From Fibrobacter sp. (GTDB lineage: Bacteria; Fibrobacterota; Fibrobacteria; Fibrobacterales; Fibrobacteraceae), in assembly GCA_024398875.1 (NCBI GenBank), contig JAKSIJ010000018.1, positions 1-52,603 of the forward strand: 52,603 nucleotides of DNA, given 5' to 3'. The translations under genes were made by a program, and so were the position numbers. Under the pieces are notes generated by a model. That model did no database searches, was not told the origin of the DNA, and saw only the letters and a list, made by a program, of their open reading frames with translations. Positions 7,876 to 16,166 of this stretch are shown here, in pieces (within the stretch, counting starts at the first letter, position 1; each line of letters starts with the position of its first letter).

Positions 7876-10479
7876 ACGGCGGGTCGTGAGAATCTGGCCG
7901 TTATGCTCCACAGAGATAATAAATGGCGAATTCCAAAGGTTCCGCGGAATCTGGAACTGTGCATTTGTCTCCGTAAAGCTTTGGGCAAACAGCAGATTAC
8001 CCGTCATGCTGAAGAACAGCACCCGCTTGCGACCTTGCAGCGGCACGTAAACGGAAACCTCGTTTCGTAGCACATCAATTTGCGCCAATCCGATAATATC
8101 CCCGGAACGCAACGCCATGTCATACTGACTACTGCTCGATTCTTCAACACTTGACGAACTCTCTTCATCATTCCATGGCCACCACTGGCTGGAACTAGAC
8201 TCTAGATATTCATAGCTGGAACTAGATTCTTGCACTTCCGAACTAGAACTTTCAGCAAGTGCACCCGTAGAACTCTCAATGAATCCCTCTGAAGAACTTG
8301 TTTCTACTTCGCTAGAAGAACTTACACCTTCTTCGCTTGAAGAACTTATGTCTTCTGCGCTGAAGGAACTCACTTCCACCTCGTTGGAAGAACTTATGTC
8401 TTCTTCGCTAGAAGAATTCGCTTCTACTTCGCTGGAAGAACTGCTTTCCTCTTCCAAAGAACTGCTCGAAGATTCCTCTCCATAACTCCAGACATACCAT
8501 TCACTAGAACTAGAATCTAGATATTCCTGACTTGAACTGGATTCTTGTTCTTCTGAAGAGGAGGAACCGATAACGCAGGGCACCTCCACCCACCAATATC
8601 CATCCGAAGCCACATCTGGAACTGACTGCAACACGAAATCAATTTCCGGATTCAATGCATAGCACTTTCCAGATTCCATGTCCTGCAACCCGGACTCATA
8701 GCAATGCCCTTCAAAATCACCATTTCCGTTCACAAACTCTACACATTCTTCGGTAATGACAAATTCCGAGGAACTTGAATTTTCCGTAACGGATGAATAT
8801 GCAGCAGAACTAGAACTTGAAATAGAACCGTCCACGCTCATTTTTGCCGTGAAAGTGACATAAGAGGAGTCTTCTGATTCAGCAATATTGGTAATAAACA
8901 CTTCACGACTGGACCCATCCCACATCACAAAATTGTTAAAGGAGGTGATTTTACTCGCTCCTGGGAACAAATCCTTAACATCAGCCTTTGTGGATGTCGG
9001 CGCAACAGCTTCAATAAGGTCTACATGCTGATGGGAGACAGTATCATTAATACCCTTTGCATCCCACACACTTTTACTGTAATCAATATGCCAAATCATC
9101 ATGCCCGACTTTTTTTGCCCTACATCCCATTCCTTATGGGTTCTATACTCCAACACATAAAACTCGTCACTATTATTCTTATTTGTCACTCTATAAGCGA
9201 CATTGTCACCAATTTTATCCAAACGCACCTTTCCGGTGTCGTTGAGTTCTGGGGGCATCATCCAACCCATGGACATGCGTTCAAAGGCGGAGTAGAACGG
9301 GGGCGCACAATTGGTTGTACCTTCCGCATTTGTCGGACAATTATAAACGCCTTGATCCATCACATCCCAACTGCTTAAGGTTCGATGCGCATAGGTGCTC
9401 ACATACAAATCGGGTAAACCAAGGACATGGCTAAATTCATGCACAAAAGTTCCTACACCACCCAATGTCCCCTTTGAAGGATCTTTCTCGTATGCATGAG
9501 AGTCCAGTTCCTGGGCACAGGCAAACTTGCTGAATTTAATTCCAGAATTCGGGTCTTTTTTTGTAGGATAAAATGACCAGGAGAAAGGCCAGATGGATTT
9601 GGCTGCAGCGGGAATCGTCTTATAAGTGCTTGCGCTCAACCCTGCAAATATGAAAAATACGAAATCAACCGTTCCATCACCATCATTGTCATAAATGGAA
9701 AAATCAACATTTCCTTGTTTGAGCAAGGAGTCTAGCGCTATAGAAAAACCAAGACGTGCAGCATAATGCTTGGTAGACTGGCCCTTATTGTATTCTGAAC
9801 TATCACCATAATTTTCGTGATTCTCAGGAAGGGTCACAGGACCATAAACGTCAAAAGCGGGCTCATATTGGCCCATCGAGTTTTGGATAAAGTAATCTCT
9901 GGCGCTTCCTTTGTTGTAATATTCGGAATACCCCTTCTTGTTCATGAAGTTGATGAACTGCATCCGAGGATTAGGGTTGGTAAATTTCACATCAGGGAAC
10001 TGAACGAGAACCACCATTCCCCGTTTTTTACCGCGAACCATATTGGAATTTGGGGAGGGTAATTCAAAAAGACCTTCAGGAAGTGCTTTCCGTTTTGCAA
10101 AATCGGGGACACGGTAAGGATCATCATCCATCACCGGATTCTTCGCTTTCAAACTCTCAAAAACTTTATCCCTATCAAGGGCGTTGAGAAACTTCAGTTC
10201 CTTTCCGGTGCGTTCATTTGGTTCATGCACAGAAAATTTGGAGGGTTCTCCATTCTCGTCAAGGTAGACATAATTGCCGAACAGCCCCTGCTCAATAATG
10301 AAGCCATCTTCCGTCACCTCAAAATGGAGGTTTTCATCACCCATCAATCGGGCGGTAAAACGTGATCCATCCGGCTGAGTATTCGTATACAAGTCCGGAG
10401 GCGCCGGGATTGCAAATGCAGTCGTTCCTAAAAAGCACACGGCCAAAATTGAAAAAAGACTCTTAGTTGTCATACCCAT
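7870..10479 (-). CDS. Secreted M6-family metalloprotease with Ser-rich linkers
   Basis: An 869-residue protein with an N-terminal signal peptide (MTTKSLFSILAVCFLGTTAFA). The M6 (immune inhibitor A-like) domain spans about residues 130-480, with the zinc motif HEFSHVLGLPD near 344-354: two His ligands, the catalytic Glu and the downstream Asp of metzincin-like enzymes. A calcium-like loop YDNDGDGTVDF lies just before. After about residue 560 come low-complexity linkers dense in Ser and Glu (SSSSEE, EESSSSSEV), interrupted by a short Cys-containing region (residues 585-635). The last 70 residues form a beta-rich tail (VSVYVPLQGRKRVLFFSMTG) ending TTRRH, resembling secretion/anchoring tails of other Fibrobacter exoproteins. 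Two ATGs are possible: 10479, with TATATA 6 bases upstream, and 10473, with AGGG 8 bases upstream. Confidence 0.9.
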   Translation of the reverse strand: MGMTTKSLFSILAVCFLGTTAFAIPAPPDLYTNTQPDGSRFTARLMGDENLHFEVTEDGFIIEQGLFGNYVYLDENGEPSKFSVHEPNERTGKELKFLNALDRDKVFESLKAKNPVMDDDPYRVPDFAKRKALPEGLFELPSPNSNMVRGKKRGMVVLVQFPDVKFTNPNPRMQFINFMNKKGYSEYYNKGSARDYFIQNSMGQYEPAFDVYGPVTLPENHENYGDSSEYNKGQSTKHYAARLGFSIALDSLLKQGNVDFSIYDNDGDGTVDFVFFIFAGLSASTYKTIPAAAKSIWPFSWSFYPTKKDPNSGIKFSKFACAQELDSHAYEKDPSKGTLGGVGTFVHEFSHVLGLPDLYVSTYAHRTLSSWDVMDQGVYNCPTNAEGTTNCAPPFYSAFERMSMGWMMPPELNDTGKVRLDKIGDNVAYRVTNKNNSDEFYVLEYRTHKEWDVGQKKSGMMIWHIDYSKSVWDAKGINDTVSHQHVDLIEAVAPTSTKADVKDLFPGASKITSFNNFVMWDGSSREVFITNIAESEDSSYVTFTAKMSVDGSISSSSSAAYSSVTENSSSSEFVITEECVEFVNGNGDFEGHCYESGLQDMESGKCYALNPEIDFVLQSVPDVASDGYWWVEVPCVIGSSSSEEQESSSSQEYLDSSSSEWYVWSYGEESSSSSLEEESSSSSEVEANSSSEEDISSSNEVEVSSFSAEDISSSSEEGVSSSSEVETSSSEGFIESSTGALAESSSSEVQESSSSYEYLESSSSQWWPWNDEESSSSVEESSSSQYDMALRSGDIIGLAQIDVLRNEVSVYVPLQGRKRVLFFSMTGNLLFAQSFTETNAQFQIPRNLWNSPFIISVEHNGQILTTRRH

Positions 10480-10485
10480 ACCCTA

Positions 10486-10491
10486 TATATA
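10486..10491 (-). promoter_or_regulatory. -10-like TATATA, 6 nt before the M6 protease start
   Basis: An alternating TA run on the minus strand leaves TATATA exactly six bases before the ATG at 10479. This fits the leaderless pattern seen elsewhere in the window, although the run makes the exact hexamer ambiguous. Confidence 0.35.
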
Positions 10492-10580
10492 TATTTTTGC
10501 GGTTACCATTGTGCCATATCTAAGCAGAATAAAACATCCAAAAATCTATATTGTAGTTGGAAAACCATTGTTTTTTGCTT

Positions 10581-12404
10581 ATGAAGAATGTAGATACTAT
10601 TGCCGTTCTCGATTTTGGTGGACAGTACGCCCACCTTATCGCAAACCGTGTCCGCCGTCTCGGCGTTTTCACTGAAATCCACTCCCCCAACTGCGACGTT
10701 TCCGAACTGGAAGGCGTCAAGGGAATCATTTACAGCGGTGGCCCGAGCTCCGTTTACGCAGCCGACGCGCCCGAATACAATCCCGAAATCTTGAGCCTGC
10801 CGGTGCCGAAGCTCGGCATTTGCTACGGCCATCAGCTCATCGCCCAGCAGTTGGGCGGTCACGTGGAACCGGGTAAGGTGAAGGAATACGGCATCGCCGA
10901 CCTCATCGTAGGTGACGAGAACTGCCCGATTTTGAAGGGCCTCCCGAAGGCCTCCCCCATGTGGATGAGCCACGGTGACCAAGTGACCAAGCTCCCGGAA
11001 GGCTACCGCATCGTCGCAAGCACCAAGGACTGCGAAGTCGCAGCCGTCGCCCTCGACGAAAAGAAGATTTACGGCATCCAGTTCCACCCGGAAGTCACGC
11101 ACAGCAAGTTCGGCATGAAGATTCTCGAGAACTTCGTGGACATCACCGGCGCAAAGAAGACCTGGAACATGAAGAGCTACCTGCCCCTCATTACCGCCCG
11201 CATTCAGGAACAGGTGAAGGACCGCAAAGTGTTCCTGCTGGTTTCCGGCGGTGTGGATTCCACGGTGGCATTCGTTCTCTTGAACCGCGTGCTTGGCCCA
11301 GAAAAGGTATTGGGCCTGCATGTGGATAACGGCATGATGCGCCTCGGCGAATCCCAGAAAATCATGGACTACCTCACCAAGGAAGGCATGAACAACCTGA
11401 AGATTCGCGACGCAAGCGAGCACTTCCTTTCGAAGCTCGTGGGCATTACGGCCCCCGAAACCAAGCGCGGCATTATCGGCAAGGAATTCCTCGTGGTGAA
11501 AGACGAGGAAATGGCAAAACTCAACTTGGACCCGAACCAGTGGATGATGGCCCAGGGCACCATTTACCCCGACACCATCGAAAGTGGCGGCACCAAGAAC
11601 GCCGACAAGATCAAGACGCACCACAACCGCGTCAAGGAAGTCCTGGACCTCATGGAAAAGGGCCTCGTGCTGGAACCGCTCGCCGACCTCTACAAGGACG
11701 AAGTCCGTGCACTCGGCGAAGAGCTCGGCATTCCGCACAACCTCGTGTGGCGCCATCCGTTCCCGGGCCCGGGTCTCGGCGTACGCCTGCTTTGCAGCGA
11801 CGGCAAACTCGCCCAGGACATGGTCGCCTTCGATGACGTGAAGGACACCAACGGCGGAACCCTCGCCGACTACCTCAAGGCAAACAACATTTCTGGCCGC
11901 ATGCTCCCCATCAAGAGCGTGGGCGTGCAAGGCGACGGCCGCACCTATGCGCAGCCGTTCCTCCTCACGACCGCGGGCCTCTCCTGGAAGCAGTGCGAAA
12001 AGTTCTCGACCGAACTTGCGAACCGCTTCAAGGCCATCAACCGCGTGATTTACCAGATTGGTAGCGTCGCCGATGAAGACCCGAAACTCGTGGAACAGTA
12101 CGCCACCCGGGTCAACTTCGACACGCTCCGCAAGTTCGACGACATCTGCACCACGTTCCTGCAAGAAAACAACCTGTACGAACAAATTTGGCAGATGCCC
12201 GTGGTGAGCGTTCCGCTCCGTACCGCAGGCAAGCCCTGCATCGTGATGCGCCCGGTGAACTCCACCGAAGCCATGACCGCGAACTTCGCCGAAATCGACC
12301 AAGCGATGCTTGCAGGCCTCTGGCGCAAGTTCGAAATGGAAGGCGCCGGCTCCCTCTGGTACGACGTCACCCACAAGCCGCCCGGAACGATTGAGTGGGA
12401 GTAA
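10581..12404 (+). CDS. guaA: GMP synthase (glutamine-hydrolysing), extended form
   Basis: A 607-residue enzyme converting XMP to GMP with glutamine and ATP, the last step of guanine nucleotide synthesis. The class I glutaminase domain (1-200) has the nucleophile Cys81 in GICYGHQ and the His/Glu of FHPEVTHS. The ATP pyrophosphatase domain begins with the P-loop VSGGVDST near residue 220, then HPFPGPGLGVR. The C-terminus is PGTIEWE. Most bacterial GuaA are about 515-525 residues. The extra 85 or so here lie in the dimerisation region, after KSVGVQGDGRTY, which holds VYQIGS-like and QMPVVSVPLR segments as in the longer human enzyme. The start at 10581 matches the beginning of the glutaminase fold; a TTG at 10557 is also open. 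TATATT occurs at 10547. Codon bias is strong, with a long antisense shadow frame. Confidence 0.97.
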   Translation: MKNVDTIAVLDFGGQYAHLIANRVRRLGVFTEIHSPNCDVSELEGVKGIIYSGGPSSVYAADAPEYNPEILSLPVPKLGICYGHQLIAQQLGGHVEPGKVKEYGIADLIVGDENCPILKGLPKASPMWMSHGDQVTKLPEGYRIVASTKDCEVAAVALDEKKIYGIQFHPEVTHSKFGMKILENFVDITGAKKTWNMKSYLPLITARIQEQVKDRKVFLLVSGGVDSTVAFVLLNRVLGPEKVLGLHVDNGMMRLGESQKIMDYLTKEGMNNLKIRDASEHFLSKLVGITAPETKRGIIGKEFLVVKDEEMAKLNLDPNQWMMAQGTIYPDTIESGGTKNADKIKTHHNRVKEVLDLMEKGLVLEPLADLYKDEVRALGEELGIPHNLVWRHPFPGPGLGVRLLCSDGKLAQDMVAFDDVKDTNGGTLADYLKANNISGRMLPIKSVGVQGDGRTYAQPFLLTTAGLSWKQCEKFSTELANRFKAINRVIYQIGSVADEDPKLVEQYATRVNFDTLRKFDDICTTFLQENNLYEQIWQMPVVSVPLRTAGKPCIVMRPVNSTEAMTANFAEIDQAMLAGLWRKFEMEGAGSLWYDVTHKPPGTIEWE

Positions 12405-12415
12405 AATAGAGCCGT

Positions 12416-12446
12416 TCAACGCGCGACATCTCGTGCGTTGATTTTT
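12416..12446 (+). terminator. Rho-independent terminator after guaA
   Basis: An 11-bp stem (TCAACGCGCGA pairing with TCGTGCGTTGA, one G-T pair) with a CATC loop, followed by five T. It ends only 6 bases before the ATG of the next gene, so it may also act as a leader hairpin or attenuator. Confidence 0.85.
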
Positions 12447-12452
12447 CACCTC

Positions 12453-13952
12453 ATGAAAAAATTACTTCTTTACCTGATTACACTTTTCTGCATAGTATCG
12501 CTATGCAGCTGCAGCGAATCTCGTGAAGAAACCGCAATTCAATCAAAACAAGACCTTCCGGGCAAACAAGTTGGTGTCATCACAGGAACATTCCACGACC
12601 AGTTGGTTCTGGATAGCATTGGCCAGGTAGAACTCAGTTATTTTCAAAGCGTCACAGAAATCGTTCTGGCCCTTCAGAAAGAAAAAATTAATGCAGCCAT
12701 CTTTGAACTCATCAACGCCACTCGCTTTACAAAAAAATACACAGACATAAAAATCCTTGAAAAGATTCTTCCCACAGTTCCGCAAGCCATCGGCTTAAAG
12801 AAAGGGAGCCCCCTAAAGGCTGAACTCGACCCAATCATCGAGCAAATGTTCAACCAAGGTTTCTATGCCAAACTGGTTGAGAAATGGATTTCAAATGAAG
12901 AATCTGAAATGCCAAAGCAGGACTGGGAAGGTAAAAACGGCACGCTTGTCGTGGGCACCACTGGCGCCATGCCGCCCACTAACTTCTATCTCAACAACGA
13001 GTTGGCTGGGGCTGATATTGAACTCGTTTTCGCCATCGGGAAGGCTCTGGATAAAAAAATTGAATTCGTCGCCATGGACTTCAACGCCCTCATGCCAGCA
13101 CTTCAGACCGGAAAAATTGACATGTGCATTGCAGGCATCGTCATTACCGAGGAACGCAGCCAGATTATCGACTTTACACATCCCTATTTTGAAAGCGCCA
13201 TCATCGCCATGGTCAAAAAAGAGCCTTCGAACGCAAAAGCAGCCAAATCCTCATTTTTTGGCGAGCTGAAAGCCAGCTTTCATCGAACCTTCATCATTGA
13301 AAGCCGCTGGAAAATGATTCTGGACGGCCTCGGCGTCACCCTCATCCTCTCCATTCTTTCGGGCATTTTCGGCATCCTCCTCGGCTTCATCATCTGTCTG
13401 TTCCGGCGGAGCAAACTTAAAATTTCCTCCATAACCAGCGCCGTTTTTATCCGCATCATTCAAGGGATGCCGATTCTCGTACTTCTCATGATTCTTTACT
13501 ATGTCATTTTCGTCCACTCCAACATCAGCGGAATCGTCGTCGCCATCATCGGATTTTCCATCAACTTCGGCGTTTATGCCTCCGAAATCATGCGAAGTGG
13601 CATGGATGCTGTAGACAAAGGGCAATTAGAAGCCGCTGCAGCCCTTGGCTACAACCGCAGGCAATCATTCTTCAAGATACTTCTCCCTCAGGCCGCAAAC
13701 CATTTCATTCCCGTCCTCAAGGGGGAATTCATCAGCATGGTGAAAATGACCTCCGTCGTGGGCTACATTGCTGTTGTGGACCTCACCAAAGTTTCTGACA
13801 TCATTCGCTCCCGCACCATGGAAGCCTTTTTCCCACTCATTGCGACTGCAATTCTCTACTTCATTATCGCACTGTTACTCACCCGCATTCTTGTTTTGAT
13901 AGAAAAAAAGACGGACCCCAAACAACGCCACAGAAAAATCAAGGGGGTCTGA
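12453..13952 (+). CDS. ABC importer lipoprotein: permuted substrate-binding domain fused to permease
   Basis: A 499-residue protein. A lipoprotein signal ends in LCSC. Residues about 35-145 resemble lobe II of a polar amino acid receptor (GKQVGVITGTFHDQLV, ending LVEKWIS); about 155-260 resemble lobe I (GTLVVGTTGAMPPTNF, the carboxylate-binding Arg in VITEERSQIIDF). This is the reverse of the lobe order in ordinary SBP_bac_3 receptors such as the one encoded at 44102-44881. A HisM/GlnP-type permease follows (about 270-495), with the EAAAALGYNRRQSFFKI coupling loop. The lobe II Asp that binds the amino group is Glu here (AAIFEL). The stop overlaps the next ATG by one base, so the genes are coupled. 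The ATG at 12453 is chosen over a TTG at 12438 to start the signal peptide. No Shine-Dalgarno sequence is seen, and the guaA terminator ends 6 bases before. Confidence 0.85.
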   Translation: MKKLLLYLITLFCIVSLCSCSESREETAIQSKQDLPGKQVGVITGTFHDQLVLDSIGQVELSYFQSVTEIVLALQKEKINAAIFELINATRFTKKYTDIKILEKILPTVPQAIGLKKGSPLKAELDPIIEQMFNQGFYAKLVEKWISNEESEMPKQDWEGKNGTLVVGTTGAMPPTNFYLNNELAGADIELVFAIGKALDKKIEFVAMDFNALMPALQTGKIDMCIAGIVITEERSQIIDFTHPYFESAIIAMVKKEPSNAKAAKSSFFGELKASFHRTFIIESRWKMILDGLGVTLILSILSGIFGILLGFIICLFRRSKLKISSITSAVFIRIIQGMPILVLLMILYYVIFVHSNISGIVVAIIGFSINFGVYASEIMRSGMDAVDKGQLEAAAALGYNRRQSFFKILLPQAANHFIPVLKGEFISMVKMTSVVGYIAVVDLTKVSDIIRSRTMEAFFPLIATAILYFIIALLLTRILVLIEKKTDPKQRHRKIKGV

Positions 13953-16165
13953 TGAAATATACACAAACACTTCTGGCTATTGGTGCCATCCTCTCATTTT
14001 TCTGCGGATGCAGTCAAAACAAAACAGACAACTATCAGACATTCGCTGATTTGGAAGGGAAGAGTATCGCAATTAGAACAGGGACCGTATATGACCAAAC
14101 GGTTCTAGGTGTTGTAAAAAATCCAAAATTCAAATACATGAACACAAATGCAGATATGTTTCAAGCCCTTGATGCGGGAAACATAGATGCTATTGGGCTA
14201 GATTTATCCATTGCAAAGCCATATCTCAAAATATATCCGCAAACTCGTCCCCTGGACGAGCGCATCAATCAGGATGCCTACGGGATCGCCTTCCCAAAGA
14301 ACAGCCCTTACAAGGCAGGCATTGACTCCGTTATTCAAACTTTGCGTGAATCAGGAGAACTTCAGCAGATTATTGAAAAATGGGAAAATGAAACGGAGGA
14401 TACAAAAAGCGAGGATCCTGTTAATTCAGATTTAGATGAAGTCCTCCGTGTTGCAGTAGAAGGTTCTAACCCTCCCTTTGATTTTTTCAAAAACAATAAA
14501 CTTGCAGGAATCAACATCGACATCATCAATGCCATTGGGACGGCTCTCCATAAAAACGTGGAAATTACCGTCATGGATTTTCCAGGGTTTATGCCATCGC
14601 TAGGTTCCAACAAGATGGACATGTGCATGTCTAGCATCAGCATTACGGAAGAACGGAAGAAAATCATTGACTTTTCCATTCCCTACTACTACAATGAAAA
14701 TGTCATCATCGTTTTAGACAAATCAAACGGAAACAAATTTCAGCAATACACCACATTTAAGGATCTTGAAGGCAAAAAAATCGGGGTCTCCACGGGTTCT
14801 ATTTACGACAAACTAGCTTCTGAACGCATCAAGGCCGCAGAAATAAAATATTTCACAACCTATACCGACATTTTTAACGCCCTCAAATCACGGAAAGTGG
14901 ATGCCATCAGTATTGATAAATCCGTTGTTTATCACTGGATGCGAAATTTTCCTGATGTAAAGATTTTAGACGAAAAGCTCAGCAAAGATTATTTTGGCAT
15001 AGCAATAAAAAAAGGAAATCCCATAAAAGCAACAATAGACTCCTTGATTCAAATTCTAAAGGATAATGGAGAACTAGCGCAAATTATTGACAAATGGAAC
15101 CATGAGAAAGAAGACGATTATTGCATTCCTCAAGACTGGGAAGGAAAAAACGGAACATTGAATATTGCGACAGAAGGAATCAACCCTCCTTTTGACTTCT
15201 TCAAAGGAAACCAGTTAGCCGGAATCAACATAGACCTAATGCTTCGATTGGGAAAAATGCTGGACAAGAAAATCGTCTTTAAAACATACGAATTCACTAC
15301 ACTAATTCCTTCCATCGCTTCAGGGAAGGTCGATTTGGGAATATCTGGAATCAGCATTACCGAAGAGAGACAAAAACTCGTTGATTTTTCCATCCCGTAC
15401 TATGAAAATGAAGGCATTGTCGTCGTTCGTGACGAATCGGCCATTTCAGAGACGAAAGCATCATTTTTCGCAGACCTTAAAGAAAGTTTCCACCGCACAT
15501 TCCTGCAGGAAAGTCGCTGGAAAATGGTCTGCAACGGGCTCGGCATTACCATCATTATTTCCATCTTCTCCGGAATTTTCGGCACACTCCTCGGCTTCAT
15601 CATCTGTTTCTTCCGCCGCAGTAAAAATAAGGTGTCTTCCATCTCTAGCGCAATTTTCATCAGAACCATCCAGGGAATGCCAGTCCTCGTACTCCTCATG
15701 ATTCTCTACTACATCGTCTTTGGACATTCAAGTCTGAATGGGATTGTCGTTGCTGTCATCGGATTTGGCATAAACTTCGGCGTCTACGCCTCCGAAATCA
15801 TGCGAAGCGGCATGGATGCCGTAGAAAAGGGGCAGCTGGAAGCCGCAGCAGCCCTCGGCTACAACCGCAGGCAAACCTTCTTCAAGATTCTCCTCCCCCA
15901 GGCCGCAAACCACTTCATTCCCGTCCTCAAGGGGGAATTCATCAGCATGGTGAAAATGACATCCATCGTGGGCTATATCGCCGTCATGGACCTCACCAAA
16001 GTCACCGACATCATCCGTTCCCGTACCATGGAAGCCTTTTTCCCACTCATTGCGACAGCCATTCTCTACTTCATCATCGCAAATATTTTAACTTACATTT
16101 TGACCCTCGTGGAAAAGAAAACCGATCCGAAGCATAGAGAGCGCAAAGTGAAAGGAGTCAACTGA
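13952..16165 (+). CDS. ABC importer lipoprotein: two permuted receptor units fused to permease
   Basis: A 737-residue paralogue of the preceding protein with a doubled receptor. A lipoprotein signal ends FFCGC. The order is lobe II (about 30-148, GKSIAIRTGTVYDQTV), lobe I (150-250, VAVEGSNPPFDFF, ISITEERKKIIDF), lobe II (255-385, GKKIGVSTGSIYDKLA, AISIDKS with the amino-binding Asp), lobe I (390-495, IATEGINPPFDFF, ISITEERQKLVDF), then a permease (505-735). The permease is nearly identical to that of the upstream gene (EIMRSGMDAVEKGQLEAAAALGYNRRQTFFKI), so the two may form a heterodimeric channel. The central lobe I and lobe II could also pair as a conventional receptor. Ligand is probably a polar amino acid. 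It is followed by its ATPase after one base. Confidence 0.85.
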   Translation: MKYTQTLLAIGAILSFFCGCSQNKTDNYQTFADLEGKSIAIRTGTVYDQTVLGVVKNPKFKYMNTNADMFQALDAGNIDAIGLDLSIAKPYLKIYPQTRPLDERINQDAYGIAFPKNSPYKAGIDSVIQTLRESGELQQIIEKWENETEDTKSEDPVNSDLDEVLRVAVEGSNPPFDFFKNNKLAGINIDIINAIGTALHKNVEITVMDFPGFMPSLGSNKMDMCMSSISITEERKKIIDFSIPYYYNENVIIVLDKSNGNKFQQYTTFKDLEGKKIGVSTGSIYDKLASERIKAAEIKYFTTYTDIFNALKSRKVDAISIDKSVVYHWMRNFPDVKILDEKLSKDYFGIAIKKGNPIKATIDSLIQILKDNGELAQIIDKWNHEKEDDYCIPQDWEGKNGTLNIATEGINPPFDFFKGNQLAGINIDLMLRLGKMLDKKIVFKTYEFTTLIPSIASGKVDLGISGISITEERQKLVDFSIPYYENEGIVVVRDESAISETKASFFADLKESFHRTFLQESRWKMVCNGLGITIIISIFSGIFGTLLGFIICFFRRSKNKVSSISSAIFIRTIQGMPVLVLLMILYYIVFGHSSLNGIVVAVIGFGINFGVYASEIMRSGMDAVEKGQLEAAAALGYNRRQTFFKILLPQAANHFIPVLKGEFISMVKMTSIVGYIAVMDLTKVTDIIRSRTMEAFFPLIATAILYFIIANILTYILTLVEKKTDPKHRERKVKGVN

Positions 16166-16166
16166 C

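Noticed and set aside
10503-12449. A 648-codon open frame antisense to guaA
   Set aside because: It mirrors the guaA reading frame exactly, has no start signal and a composition rich in His, Val and Ala typical of an antisense shadow of a GC3-biased gene.
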